A DNA stretch of 64,000 bases, from the NCBI RefSeq assembly GCF_002953215.1, contig NZ_CP026378.1, positions 2,152,540 through 2,216,539 of the forward strand, in the 5' to 3' direction. The notes beneath the pieces are model-generated. The model did no database searches. It saw only the letters and a list, made by a program, of their open reading frames with translations, and was not told where the DNA came from. The position numbers were made by a program, and so were the translations under genes. This document shows positions 18,619 to 27,400 of this stretch, piece after piece (the stretch's first letter is position 1; each line of letters opens with the position of its first letter). The stretch is from Mixta calida. Its GTDB lineage: Bacteria; Pseudomonadota; Gammaproteobacteria; Enterobacterales; Enterobacteriaceae.

Positions 18619-20766
18619 ATGCGGTTATCGGTGTTATTTTTCGCCGTCGGTCTGGCGTTGAGCGGCAACGCTCTGGCGGCCGATGCGACAGCAGACCACG
18701 TTCGGGAGAAAAATATGTCAGTCCAGCACAATCCCTTCAGCCAGCCCAGCACATTGCCTTTCCAGGCGCCGCCGTTTGATCGCATCAAGGACAGCGACTA
18801 TCTGCCCGCTATCGAAGCTGGCATTGCCGAAAAACAGCAGGAGGTAGCGCGCATCGCCAGCGACCCGCAGCCGCCGACCTTTGAAAACACCTACGTGGCG
18901 CTGGAAAAAAGCGGCCAGCTGCTACAGCGCGTAATGAACGTGTTCGGCGCGATGACCTCCGCCAATACCAATGACACACTGCAAAAAATTGACGAAGAGA
19001 CCGCGCCGAAACTGGCGGCGCTGGATGACGAGATCCATCTTAACAGCCAGCTTTTCGCCCGCCTCGATGCGGTGTATCAGCAGCGCGACCAGCTGAAGCT
19101 GGATGCGGAGTCGCGTCGCCTGGTGGAAGTGACCTGGCAATCTTTCCAGCTGGCGGGCGCCAGCCTGAGCGAACAGCAGAAAACCGAGCTGAAAGCGCTC
19201 AATCAGGAAGCGGCGACCCTCAGCACCCAGTTTACCAACCGTTTGCTGGCGGCGACCAAAGCGGGCGGCCTGGCAGTTAGCGATAAGGCGGCGCTCGCCG
19301 GACTGAGCGAAGGCGAGATCGCGGCGGCGGCGGAAGCGGCCGAGGCGCGCGGCCTGAAAAACCAGTGGCTTCTGGCGTTGCAGAACACCACCCAGCAGCC
19401 GGAACTGCAAAGTCTGTCAAACCGCAGCACGCGCGAAGCATTGTTTAACGCTTCCTGGAACCGTGCGGAAAAAGGCGACGGCAACGATACGCGCCAACTG
19501 ATCGCACGCCTGGCGGCAGTGCGGGCGCAGCAGGCGAAACTGCTGGGCTTTAACAGCTATGCGGAATGGAAATTGCAGGATCAGATGGCGAAAACGCCGC
19601 AGGCGGCGCTCGATTTTATGCGTAATATCGTACCGGCGGCCACCGCGCGCGCCACGCGTGAGGCTGCGGATATCCAGGCGGTGATTGACCAGCAGAAGGG
19701 CGGCTTTAAGCTGGCGCCCTGGGACTGGACTTTTTATGCTGAACAGGTGCGCCGCGCCAAATACGATCTTGATGAGGCGCAAATCCGTCCTTACTTCGAG
19801 CTGAACAACGTTCTGGAAAACGGCGTGTTTTACGCCGCCAATCAGCTGTACGGCCTGACCTTTAAACAGCGCAAGGATATTCCGGTTTATCAGCCCGACG
19901 TGCGCGTCTATGAAGTGTTCGATAAGGACGGCAGCTCGCTGGCGCTGTTCTATACCGACTTCTTTAAACGCGACAACAAAGGCGGCGGCGCCTGGATGAG
20001 CAACTTCGTCGACCAGTCGCGGCTGCTTGGCACCAAACCGGTTATTTATAACGTCGCCAACTTCAGCAAACCGGCGGCGGGCCAGCCAGCGCTGCTCTCG
20101 TGGGACGACGTGATCACCCTGTTTCATGAGTTCGGCCACGCGCTGCACGGCATGTTCGCCGATCAGCAATACCCAAGCCTTTCCGGCACCGCCACGCCGC
20201 GCGACTTTGTGGAGTTTCCGTCGCAGTTCAACGAGCACTGGGCCAGCGACGAGAAGGTATTCAAACATTTCGCCCGCCACTACCAGAGCGGAGAGCCGAT
20301 GCCGCAGGCGCTGCACGATAAAATCCTGAAAGCGGATAAATTCAACAAAGGCTACGACATGACCGAACTGCTGGCGGCGGCGTTGCTGGATATGCACTGG
20401 CACAGCATCAGCGCCGGTCAGCCGCTGCCGGACGTGGATAAGTTCGAGCAGGAGGCGCTGGCGCAGGATAAGGTCAACCTGCCGGAGGTGCCGCCGCGCT
20501 ACCGTTCCAGCTACTTCCAGCATATCTGGGGGAACGGCTATGCGGCGGGCTACTACGCCTATCTCTGGACCGAAATGCTGGCCGACGACGGCTTCGAGTG
20601 GTTTAAAGAGCATGGCGGCCTGACGCGTGAAAACGGCCAGCGCTTCCGTGATATGATTTTGTCGCGCGGCAACAGCAGCGATCTGAAGCAGCTCTATCAC
20701 GACTGGCGCGGTCAGGAGCCGCAAATCGAACCGATGCTGATCAACCGGGGCCTGAAAGAAGAGTAA
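18619..20766 (+). CDS. dcp: Peptidyl-dipeptidase Dcp with a signal peptide
   Basis: 715-residue M3-family zinc metallopeptidase removing C-terminal dipeptides. The zinc motif is HEFGHALHG (HExxH), with the downstream glutamate in DFVEFPSQFNEHW. The start at 18619 follows CAGGAGAGTAAGGAT and yields a typical signal peptide (MRLSVLFFAVGLALSGNALA) that E. coli Dcp (681 residues, starting MTTMNPF) lacks. A second start, MSVQHNPF at 18717, would give the short cytoplasmic form. The frame also opens earlier inside xdhC. Confidence 0.9.
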   Translation: MRLSVLFFAVGLALSGNALAADATADHVREKNMSVQHNPFSQPSTLPFQAPPFDRIKDSDYLPAIEAGIAEKQQEVARIASDPQPPTFENTYVALEKSGQLLQRVMNVFGAMTSANTNDTLQKIDEETAPKLAALDDEIHLNSQLFARLDAVYQQRDQLKLDAESRRLVEVTWQSFQLAGASLSEQQKTELKALNQEAATLSTQFTNRLLAATKAGGLAVSDKAALAGLSEGEIAAAAEAAEARGLKNQWLLALQNTTQQPELQSLSNRSTREALFNASWNRAEKGDGNDTRQLIARLAAVRAQQAKLLGFNSYAEWKLQDQMAKTPQAALDFMRNIVPAATARATREAADIQAVIDQQKGGFKLAPWDWTFYAEQVRRAKYDLDEAQIRPYFELNNVLENGVFYAANQLYGLTFKQRKDIPVYQPDVRVYEVFDKDGSSLALFYTDFFKRDNKGGGAWMSNFVDQSRLLGTKPVIYNVANFSKPAAGQPALLSWDDVITLFHEFGHALHGMFADQQYPSLSGTATPRDFVEFPSQFNEHWASDEKVFKHFARHYQSGEPMPQALHDKILKADKFNKGYDMTELLAAALLDMHWHSISAGQPLPDVDKFEQEALAQDKVNLPEVPPRYRSSYFQHIWGNGYAAGYYAYLWTEMLADDGFEWFKEHGGLTRENGQRFRDMILSRGNSSDLKQLYHDWRGQEPQIEPMLINRGLKEE

Positions 20767-20790
20767 GCTTCTTCCCGGTATAGCCAACAT

Positions 20791-20816
20791 AAAAAGGGCA
20801 GCGATGCCCTTTTTTT
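20791..20816 (+). terminator. Intrinsic terminator of dcp
   Basis: AAAAAGGGCA-GCGA-TGCCCTTTTTTT, a 5 bp G/C stem extended by A/T pairs and followed by a T-run, between dcp and the beta-lactamase gene. Confidence 0.88.
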
Positions 20817-20840
20817 ATACCCGTTTAACAGGAGATGTGG

Positions 20841-21716
20841 ATGCGTAATAAAAGTGTATGGCGTGGTTTACTGCTGGCTGGTTTGTTGAATCTCAGCCTG
20901 GGTTCTACCGTCGCGCTGGCTGATAACACCGCGCTGACGCAGAAGCTGGCGGCGCTGGAGAAATCCACCGGCGGCAGGTTGGGCGTGGCCTGGATCGACG
21001 GCGACGGTCTGCGCTACGGCTACCGCGCCGATGAGCGCTTTCCGATGACCAGCACCTTTAAAACGCTGGCGGCGGCGGCGATTCTGCATAATAGCGTTAG
21101 CCAGCCGAATCTGCTGGAGAAGAAAATCCGCATCCGTGAGGCGGATCGGGTGGCATGGACGCCGGTGACCGGCAACTATTTCGGCAAAGAGATGAGCATC
21201 GCCGCGCTGTGCGCCGCCGCCATTGAGTACAGCGATAATCTCGCGGCCAACTATCTGCTGAAAGAGCTGGGCGGGCCACAGGGCGTAACCGCCTATGCGC
21301 GTTTACTGGGAGACACGCTGACGCGGCTCGATCGTCAGGAAACCGAGCTGAACAGCGCCGCGCCGGGCGACGAACGCGATACCAGCACGCCTGCGGCGAT
21401 GGCGGAGAATCTCTCTAAGCTCACGCTTGGCGATGCGTTGCCGACGGCGCAGCGTCAACGCCTGATAAGCTGGCTGAAGCAGAACACGACCGGCGATCAG
21501 AGCATTCGCGCCGGCGTGCCCGCAGGCTGGACGGTAGGCGATAAGACCGGCGCCGGCGCTTACGGCACCACGAACGACTTGGCGATTCTCTGGCCGGAAA
21601 AAGGCGCGCCGAAAATTCTGGCGATCTACTTTACCCAGCCGCAGCCCGACGCCGCCAATAATAAGGCGGTGCTGGCGTCAGCGACGCGGCTGGCGATCGA
21701 CGCGTTAGGCCGCTGA
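20841..21716 (+). CDS. bla: Chromosomal class A beta-lactamase
   Basis: 291-residue periplasmic serine beta-lactamase. All active-site elements are present: S71-T-F-K74 (Ambler S70-K73), S131-D-N133 (SDN loop), R165-Q-E167-T-E-L-N171 of the omega loop with the deacylating glutamate, and K235-T-G237. Residues 1-28 form a signal peptide (cleavage near ALA-DN). I chose the ATG at 20841, six bases after AGGAG; the ATG at 20835 touches that site. There is no Cys at Ambler 69, so the disulfide of KPC/SME carbapenemases is absent. No ampR-like regulator or mobile element is adjacent. Confidence 0.93.
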   Translation: MRNKSVWRGLLLAGLLNLSLGSTVALADNTALTQKLAALEKSTGGRLGVAWIDGDGLRYGYRADERFPMTSTFKTLAAAAILHNSVSQPNLLEKKIRIREADRVAWTPVTGNYFGKEMSIAALCAAAIEYSDNLAANYLLKELGGPQGVTAYARLLGDTLTRLDRQETELNSAAPGDERDTSTPAAMAENLSKLTLGDALPTAQRQRLISWLKQNTTGDQSIRAGVPAGWTVGDKTGAGAYGTTNDLAILWPEKGAPKILAIYFTQPQPDAANNKAVLASATRLAIDALGR

Positions 21717-21863
21717 TATCAGACCGGACACGGTTGTCCATTAACCGGCTCCGCTTCCAGTCAACGTTGAGCGGCGCAACGGTGATTAAACTGCCGCTTC
21801 TGGCATAGCAGCGTGTTGTGACATTGTCACTGAAACGCGCCGTCTGTCTTGAAAAGCAGCGTT

Positions 21864-23021
21864 TCAGGCCAGCGGGCCGCCAAGGATGGTCTCCCGCATA
21901 CCGTTAAGAATACGTTCGCCGGTTTCCTGCTTCAGCTCCTCATACCAGGCGCGCGTCGCTTCAGGTTCCTTACCGTGAGTGACGTCACAGCGCTTGCGCG
22001 CCTTCAGCACCAGATCCTCGACTCGCGCCGCCCGGCGCGCCTGATAGCGGCGCAGCGCGTCCTCAATGCCCAGCGAATGCGTCTGTAACGTCATCGCCAG
22101 CACCACCGCATCCTCCATCGCCGCGCAGCCGCCCTGACCGATATCGGGCGTGGTGCTGTGCCCGGCATCGCCCAGCAGCGCCACGCGGCCATTCACCAGC
22201 TGCGGAAAAGGATCGATATCATGGATTTCGATTCGGTTGGTGGTATGGGGATCGATCGCGGCAATCAGCTTCTGCACCGGATCGGCCCACCCACTAAAAT
22301 AGCGCAACAGATCCGATCGGACGCTGCTGCGATCTTCCGCCAGTCCCTTCGGCAGCGGCACATCGAAAAAGAAGTAGAAGCGGTTGCCGCTCACCGGCAT
22401 CAGGGAGACGCGCTTGCCTTCGCCGACAAAGGTGGTCCACTGGTCGGCGGGCGCGATACTTTCATCCATCGCCACCAGACCGTTCCAGTTCACGTAGCCC
22501 GCATAGCGCCGTTCGGCGCTGTGGCCGGTGACCTGGGCGCGGATCACTGAATGGGTGCCGTCGGCGGCGATCAGGAAATCACCGCGCGCGTCGCTGCCGT
22601 CGGTAAACCAGGCGGTGACGCCGGAAGCGTCCTGCTCAATATGGCTGACGCGCTTGCCGAAATGAACGCGCTGCGCGCCGTAGCGGTTCAGCAGCATCGC
22701 CTGCAGGTCGGCGCGCGCCACCGGACAGGGCCGTTCGCCGACGCTTTCCACCAGCGGCTGCATGCTGAAGCGGGTAAGCACCTCGCCCTGGCGGAAATCG
22801 TGGTAGGCCATCATGGCCATATTGCCGCCCAGCGCCCGCAGCTGTTCGCCCAGCCCAAGGTAATTAAGGCACTTCACGCCGTTTGGCCAGATGGAGATCG
22901 CCGCGCCGACCGGCTTGATCACGCTGACCGCCTCGTAGACCTCTGTCTGATATCCGCTTTTCTCCAGCGCCAGCGCCGCGCACATGCCGCCGATGCCGCC
23001 ACCGATTACAATCGCTTTCAT
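21864..23021 (-). CDS. hpxO: FAD-dependent urate hydroxylase HpxO
   Basis: 385-residue flavin monooxygenase turning urate into 5-hydroxyisourate. The N-terminal Rossmann motif is IGGGIGGMCAALALEKSG, and the second FAD motif is VALLGDAGHSTTPDIGQGG. The sequence follows Klebsiella HpxO closely (PVGAAISIWPNGVKC, YAGYVNWNGLV, TTFVGEGKRVSLMPVS). The ATG at 23021 follows AAAGGAGACGG. It stands apart from guaD-xdhABC by dcp and bla, on the other strand, yet performs the next step of the same pathway. The later genes (hpxT, hpxQ) are not in the window. Confidence 0.9.
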   Translation of the reverse strand: MKAIVIGGGIGGMCAALALEKSGYQTEVYEAVSVIKPVGAAISIWPNGVKCLNYLGLGEQLRALGGNMAMMAYHDFRQGEVLTRFSMQPLVESVGERPCPVARADLQAMLLNRYGAQRVHFGKRVSHIEQDASGVTAWFTDGSDARGDFLIAADGTHSVIRAQVTGHSAERRYAGYVNWNGLVAMDESIAPADQWTTFVGEGKRVSLMPVSGNRFYFFFDVPLPKGLAEDRSSVRSDLLRYFSGWADPVQKLIAAIDPHTTNRIEIHDIDPFPQLVNGRVALLGDAGHSTTPDIGQGGCAAMEDAVVLAMTLQTHSLGIEDALRRYQARRAARVEDLVLKARKRCDVTHGKEPEATRAWYEELKQETGERILNGMRETILGGPLA

Positions 23022-23184
23022 TGCCGTCTCCTTTCTGTTGATAATGAGAGACTGCAACTTTTGTACCAGCTCTGTAGCGGCCTGCGCGCCGCATTTGCGG
23101 CGGTTTGGCAATCCTTGTTGCGCCTGAACGGGGCAAGACGCGCTAAAACGGGGCGCGCGCTGAAACCTTTGTTTCAGCGTCGGC

Positions 23185-24117
23185 TCAGAATATCGAACAG
23201 CCTAACCGTTCGGAAAACAGCTCCAGCGCGGCGGTGCCCGCCAGCGAATTGCCGGAGGCGTCAAGTCCCGGCGACCAGACGGCGATCGTCATCTTGCCAG
23301 GAATGACGGCGATAATCCCGCCGCCGACGCCCGATTTGGCGGGCATGCCGACGCGCCAGGCAAATTCGCCCGCGCCGTCATACATGCCGCTGGTGATCAG
23401 CAGGGCATTGACCTGGCGCGTCTGGCGCACCGTCAGCATCGACGGCGCATCGCCGAGGGGGCGGCCCTGATTCGCCAGATAAAAGAAGCAGCGCGCCAGC
23501 TCCACGCAGCTCATCGACAGCGCGCAGTAGTGGAAATAGGTTTGCAGTACCGTCGGCACGTCGTTTTCAAAGTTGCCGAACGACTTCATCAGCCAGGCGA
23601 TGGCGGCGTTGCGCGCGGAGTGATCGAACTCAGAGCGGGCGACGTGGCGGTCATAGTTGATGGACGGCTCGCCGCAGAGCTGGCGCACCACTTCCAGCAT
23701 ACGCTGACGCGGCGCGGTCAGGCGGGTTTCCAGCATATCGCAGATCACCAGCGCGCCGGCGTTGATAAAGGGATTGCGCGGCTTGCCGCGTTCCAGCTCC
23801 AGCTGCACCAAAGAGTTAAACGGCTGGCCCGACGGCTCTTTGCCGACGCGCTGCCAGATCTCCTGTTCCTGATAGCGCGTCTGCGCCAGCGTCAACGACA
23901 GCACCTTGGAGATGGACTGGATCGAGAAGCGTTCGTTAGCATCGCCCGCCTGATACAGCGCGCCGTCGTGTGTCAGCACGGCGATGCCGAGCGCGTCGGG
24001 CTCAACCTGCGCCAGCGCCGGAATGTAGTCGGCCACCTTTCCCTGACGGGTCAGCGGGCGCACCTGATGCAGGATCTCTTCCAGTAAAGCATTGCTGATT
24101 TCAGCCACAGCACTCAT
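23185..24117 (-). CDS. glsB: Glutaminase GlsB
   Basis: 310-residue glutaminase (serine-lysine amidohydrolase type) giving glutamate and ammonia. The catalytic motif is [12 protein letters not shown] (S-x-x-K). [29 protein letters not shown] and AKSGVGGGI are conserved, matching E. coli YneH/GlsB. The ATG at 24117 touches a GGAG, which is unusually close; no better start codon is in frame nearby. It closes the conserved E. coli-like backbone before dif. Confidence 0.92.
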   Translation of the reverse strand: MSAVAEISNALLEEILHQVRPLTRQGKVADYIPALAQVEPDALGIAVLTHDGALYQAGDANERFSIQSISKVLSLTLAQTRYQEQEIWQRVGKEPSGQPFNSLVQLELERGKPRNPFINAGALVICDMLETRLTAPRQRMLEVVRQLCGEPSINYDRHVARSEFDHSARNAAIAWLMKSFGNFENDVPTVLQTYFHYCALSMSCVELARCFFYLANQGRPLGDAPSMLTVRQTRQVNALLITSGMYDGAGEFAWRVGMPAKSGVGGGIIAVIPGKMTIAVWSPGLDASGNSLAGTAALELFSERLGCSIF

Positions 24118-24258
24118 CTCCGTTACGTGAGCTAATGGCGCAGCATGATCGGGGCTTGTCGTCGCTTCGTCAACGGGCGGAGAGAAAAAGCGCGGCGTAA
24201 AAGGCGGGTAAAGGGCAAAAGCGCGCCGCCGACGCATAATGCGCGGCGGCGGCAGGCA

Positions 24259-25326
24259 TCAGGAAGGGATGATGCGGTTTTCTTTCAGCTTATCAAACAG
24301 GGCGAAGAAGGCTTCGCGCGTCGAGCGGTAGCCGGTGAAGCCGGCGTTGCGGCTTTTGCTGATATCGGTAAATACCTCCATCGGGCGGCCCAGATCGGCA
24401 TCGGTATGCCACCAGGAGGCCAGACGGGCAACGTCCGACTCGCGCAGCTGATATTTTTGCGCAATCTGCCGCCAGTCATCTTCGGCGGCCAGCATACGAC
24501 CTTCCAGCGGCTGCATTTCGCCGGGGAACGGCGCGGCTTCGATGCCGAAGTAGTCGGCGATCTGCTGCCACATCCATTTCCAGCGGAAAACGTCGCCGTT
24601 CACCACGTTGTAATCTTCATTCTGCGCGGCGGGCGTGGTCGCCGCCCATTCCAGCTGTTCCGCCAGCAGCCCGGCATCGGTCATATCGGTGACGCCGTTC
24701 CACTGCGCTTCAGAGCCAGGGAAGATAAACGGCTTGCCGGTCTCTTTACAGATCGTGGCGTAGACCGCCAGTGTCTGGCCCATATTCATCGCATTGCCCA
24801 GCGCATAGCCGATAACAGTGTGCGGGCGATGCACGCTCCAGGTGCAGCCATATTTCTCGGCGGCGGCGAACAGCTCATCTTCCTGCGCATAGTAGAAGTT
24901 ATCTACCGGCTGGCGCCCCTGTTCTTCGCGGAACGGGGTCATCGGCACGCTGCCTTTGCCGTAGGCGTCGAAAGGGCCAAGGTAGTGCTTCAGGCCGGTC
25001 ACCAGCGCGACATGGCTGCCTTTCAGGCGATCGCCCAGCGCTTCCAGCACGTTGCGCACCATCGCGCCGTTAACGCGAATGTTCTCTTTTTCATTCGCCT
25101 GACGCGACCAGACGCTGAAAAAGATGCTGTCGAACCGCTGACCGTCCAGTGTTTCATTGACAGACTGCGCCGAGGTCAGATCGGCGGTAAGGGAGTGACA
25201 GCCCTGCGGTACCGGCGCGCGGCCGCGTGAAAGACCATAAACTTGCCAGCCGTCCGACTGTAGTTTTTCCGCCAGTGCGCTGCCAACCACGCCGCTGACG
25301 CCCACGATTAATGCTTTTTTACTCAT
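24259..25326 (-). CDS. PRISE-like SDR family reductase
   Basis: 355-residue atypical short-chain dehydrogenase. It opens KKALIVGVSGVVGSALAEKL, the NADP-binding motif of the progesterone 5-beta-reductase/iridoid synthase-like (PRISE) group, and has LVTGLKHYLGPFDAYGKG and FYYAQED with the YxxxD-type motif in place of YxxxK. These enzymes reduce activated enones. It is divergent from a LysR gene at 25423. The natural substrate is not known. Confidence 0.82.
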   Translation of the reverse strand: MSKKALIVGVSGVVGSALAEKLQSDGWQVYGLSRGRAPVPQGCHSLTADLTSAQSVNETLDGQRFDSIFFSVWSRQANEKENIRVNGAMVRNVLEALGDRLKGSHVALVTGLKHYLGPFDAYGKGSVPMTPFREEQGRQPVDNFYYAQEDELFAAAEKYGCTWSVHRPHTVIGYALGNAMNMGQTLAVYATICKETGKPFIFPGSEAQWNGVTDMTDAGLLAEQLEWAATTPAAQNEDYNVVNGDVFRWKWMWQQIADYFGIEAAPFPGEMQPLEGRMLAAEDDWRQIAQKYQLRESDVARLASWWHTDADLGRPMEVFTDISKSRNAGFTGYRSTREAFFALFDKLKENRIIPS

Positions 25327-25422
25327 TACGCCTCCTGTAACAGTTACTGATAAGCATAATGCGGAATTTAATTCTTATCTCAGGTATAAATTCACAAGAT
25401 TTCAGAACAGGATTCACAAATC

Positions 25423-26328
25423 ATGGTAGGGAACGATCTGCTGAAAGGCATTATGCCGTTTGTGGCGACGGTGGAAGCGGGCAGCTTCAGCGCCGCGGCG
25501 GGACGGCTGAATCTGACCAGTTCAGCCGTCAGTAAAAGCATCGCCAGGCTGGAGGAACGGCTGGGATCGCAACTGTTTGAGCGCACCACGCGCAGCCTGA
25601 AGCTGACCGACGCTGGCGAAGCCTACTATCAAACCTGCCAGCGCGTGGTCAACGAGCTGAGCGAGGCGGAGTCGGTGCTGGCGGCGCAGCGCACCCATAC
25701 CGTCGGGCGGCTGCGGGTAGCGGTGCCGATGACCTTTGGCCGCACCCATGTGATGCCGGTGATCAACGCGTTTTGCCGCGAACATCCCGATCTGCATATC
25801 AATATGACCTTCGCGGATCGCTTCGTGGATCTGTTTGACGAAGGGGTGGATGTGGCGGTGCGCATCGGCGGCCCGGCGGACTATCCCGCCTCGCTGGGCG
25901 TGCGCCATCTGGGCAACGAGCGGCTGGTATTTTGCGCCTCTCCGGACTATCTGCGGCGTCACGGCACGCCGCAGCATCTCGATGCGTTACAGCAGCATCG
26001 CGCGGTCGCCTATGAACGGGTGGACGGCTCTACCACGCCGTGGCGCTTTATCGCCGCCGACGGACGCATTGCCAGCCGCACGGTTAATCATGCGCTGGCG
26101 TTCGGCGACAGCGAAGCGCAGCTGAGCGCGGTCTGCGCCGGGCTTGGCATCGCGCAGATGGCAACCTGGCTGCTTCAGGAGGCGGAACAGGCGGGAAGGG
26201 TAAAGATCATCCTGCCGCAGCTGGCGCTTGACGGCCTGCCGCTCTATCTGGTCTGGCCGCGCAAGAAGCAGCTGTTGCCGAAAGTGGATGCGCTGTTGCA
26301 GGCGTTCCGGCAGCTCACTATTCGCTAG
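25423..26328 (+). CDS. LysR-family transcriptional regulator
   Basis: 301 residues with an N-terminal winged HTH (FVATVEAGSFSAAAGRLNLTSSAVSKSIARLE) and an effector domain of the CrgA/YafC-like group (GRLRVAVPMTFGR, GLGIAQMATWLL). It is divergent, 96 bp away, from the PRISE-like reductase it probably regulates. Its stop codon overlaps that of the convergent NicO transporter gene. Confidence 0.85.
   Translation: MVGNDLLKGIMPFVATVEAGSFSAAAGRLNLTSSAVSKSIARLEERLGSQLFERTTRSLKLTDAGEAYYQTCQRVVNELSEAESVLAAQRTHTVGRLRVAVPMTFGRTHVMPVINAFCREHPDLHINMTFADRFVDLFDEGVDVAVRIGGPADYPASLGVRHLGNERLVFCASPDYLRRHGTPQHLDALQQHRAVAYERVDGSTTPWRFIAADGRIASRTVNHALAFGDSEAQLSAVCAGLGIAQMATWLLQEAEQAGRVKIILPQLALDGLPLYLVWPRKKQLLPKVDALLQAFRQLTIR
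26193..26200 (+). other. KOPS octamer GGGAAGGG (points to dif)
   Basis: Fits GGGNAGGG, the FtsK orienting polar sequence, on the plus strand left of dif, so it directs FtsK toward dif. It lies inside the LysR gene. A single octamer can arise by chance; its orientation is what supports it. Confidence 0.5.
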
Positions 26329-27266
26329 CAGCCTGCGGCGATAAAGTCGCCGTTGGGACTGACCGGCACCACGGACAGAAACAGCACCAGGGCGAAAAAC
26401 AGCAACAGCAGGCCGCCCGCCACGCGCGCCAGCGCCACCAGGCCATCGAGCCGCGCGGGCGTATCGCGTAGCCAGATTGCAGTGACGGTGTCACGCATAC
26501 GGTTAACCGCCAGCGACAGCAGCAACAGGGAAAGTCCGGTGCCAAGCGCCATCGTCATCACCGCCAACATCCCCCAGCTCACAATGCCGATGGCGTTAGA
26601 GAAAAGCAGTACGGTAATTGCGCCGCTACAGGGACGCAAACCAATGGCGGCAATGACGCTCAGCCGCTCTTTCCAGTCCGCCGGCTGGCTGGTCGCAATA
26701 TGATGATGACCGCAGCCGCAGGCGTCATGATGATGAACGTGCTTTGCCGAGGAACGAAACGCACGTAGTCCACGCAGCAGCAGCCAAAAGCCGAACGCGG
26801 CGATCAACAGGGCGCTGGCCTTTTCTAAATACCAGCGGCTGAGGCTGAGATCGCCCGCCACCAGGTTAAAGCCCACCGCCAGAATAAAGACAAACAAAAT
26901 AGCGCTTACTCCCTGCAACAGTGAGCCCGCCAGCGGCACCGCGCGCAGTGCGCCGGATGAGGGCGCCTGCTGGGTGCTGAGCCAGGTGGTCACTACAAAT
27001 TTGCCGTGTCCCGGCCCGACGGCATGCAGCACGCCATAAATAAAGGTAAAGAACAGCAGCCACAGCCCGCCGCCGTACTGCCCGTTATTGATTTGCAGCA
27101 GATGCAGCACCAGATAGCGGTGCAGCGTAATCTGCGTCGTCAGGCTCCAGGCGAGAAATGCGCTCCAGTGCCACCAACAGAAACCGGCCAGCAGCGTGAA
27201 AAGCACGGCGAGGATCGTCAGGCTCTGCCTGCCGGAAGGAAAAGATGAAAGGGAGCGCGTCAGCAT
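26325..27266 (-). CDS. NicO-family nickel/cobalt transporter
   Basis: 313-residue inner-membrane protein with about seven hydrophobic segments. The family signatures are HAVGPGHGKFVV (first metal motif) and GLRPCSGAITVLLFSNA. Between them a cytoplasmic histidine-rich loop (HVHHHDACGCGHHH, near residues 177-190) should bind metal. Relatives include RcnA and nickel/cobalt exporters, and others act as importers. No rcnR or DUF1007 partner gene is adjacent. Confidence 0.85.
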   Translation of the reverse strand: MLTRSLSSFPSGRQSLTILAVLFTLLAGFCWWHWSAFLAWSLTTQITLHRYLVLHLLQINNGQYGGGLWLLFFTFIYGVLHAVGPGHGKFVVTTWLSTQQAPSSGALRAVPLAGSLLQGVSAILFVFILAVGFNLVAGDLSLSRWYLEKASALLIAAFGFWLLLRGLRAFRSSAKHVHHHDACGCGHHHIATSQPADWKERLSVIAAIGLRPCSGAITVLLFSNAIGIVSWGMLAVMTMALGTGLSLLLLSLAVNRMRDTVTAIWLRDTPARLDGLVALARVAGGLLLLFFALVLFLSVVPVSPNGDFIAAGC

Positions 27267-27353
27267 AGAAAATCCTTAAGGTCAGCCTGACCACAGTATA
27301 GATGCAGAGCAGACGGGCCTGCCTGTTCCGCGCATGGGCTTTTCGCATGCCAT

Positions 27354-27380
27354 AAAAAAACCGCCACGCAGGGCGGTTTC
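27354..27380 (-). terminator. Intrinsic terminator of the MetQ-like gene
   Basis: On the minus strand GAAACCGCCC-TGCG-TGGCGG is followed by TTTTTTT, 21 bp past the stop codon. Confidence 0.88.
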
Positions 27381-27400
27381 ATCACAGGAAACGGGCAGGA

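Noticed and set aside
20841-21716. Carbapenemase of the KPC/SME type
   Set aside because: No cysteine at Ambler 69 and a glycine at 238, so the diagnostic disulfide cannot form; ordinary class A is the better call.
24606-24614. GTTGTAA, a partial Ter core
   Set aside because: It lies in coding sequence, the base before is C where Ter has T, and TGTTGTAACTA is not continued (TCTT follows).
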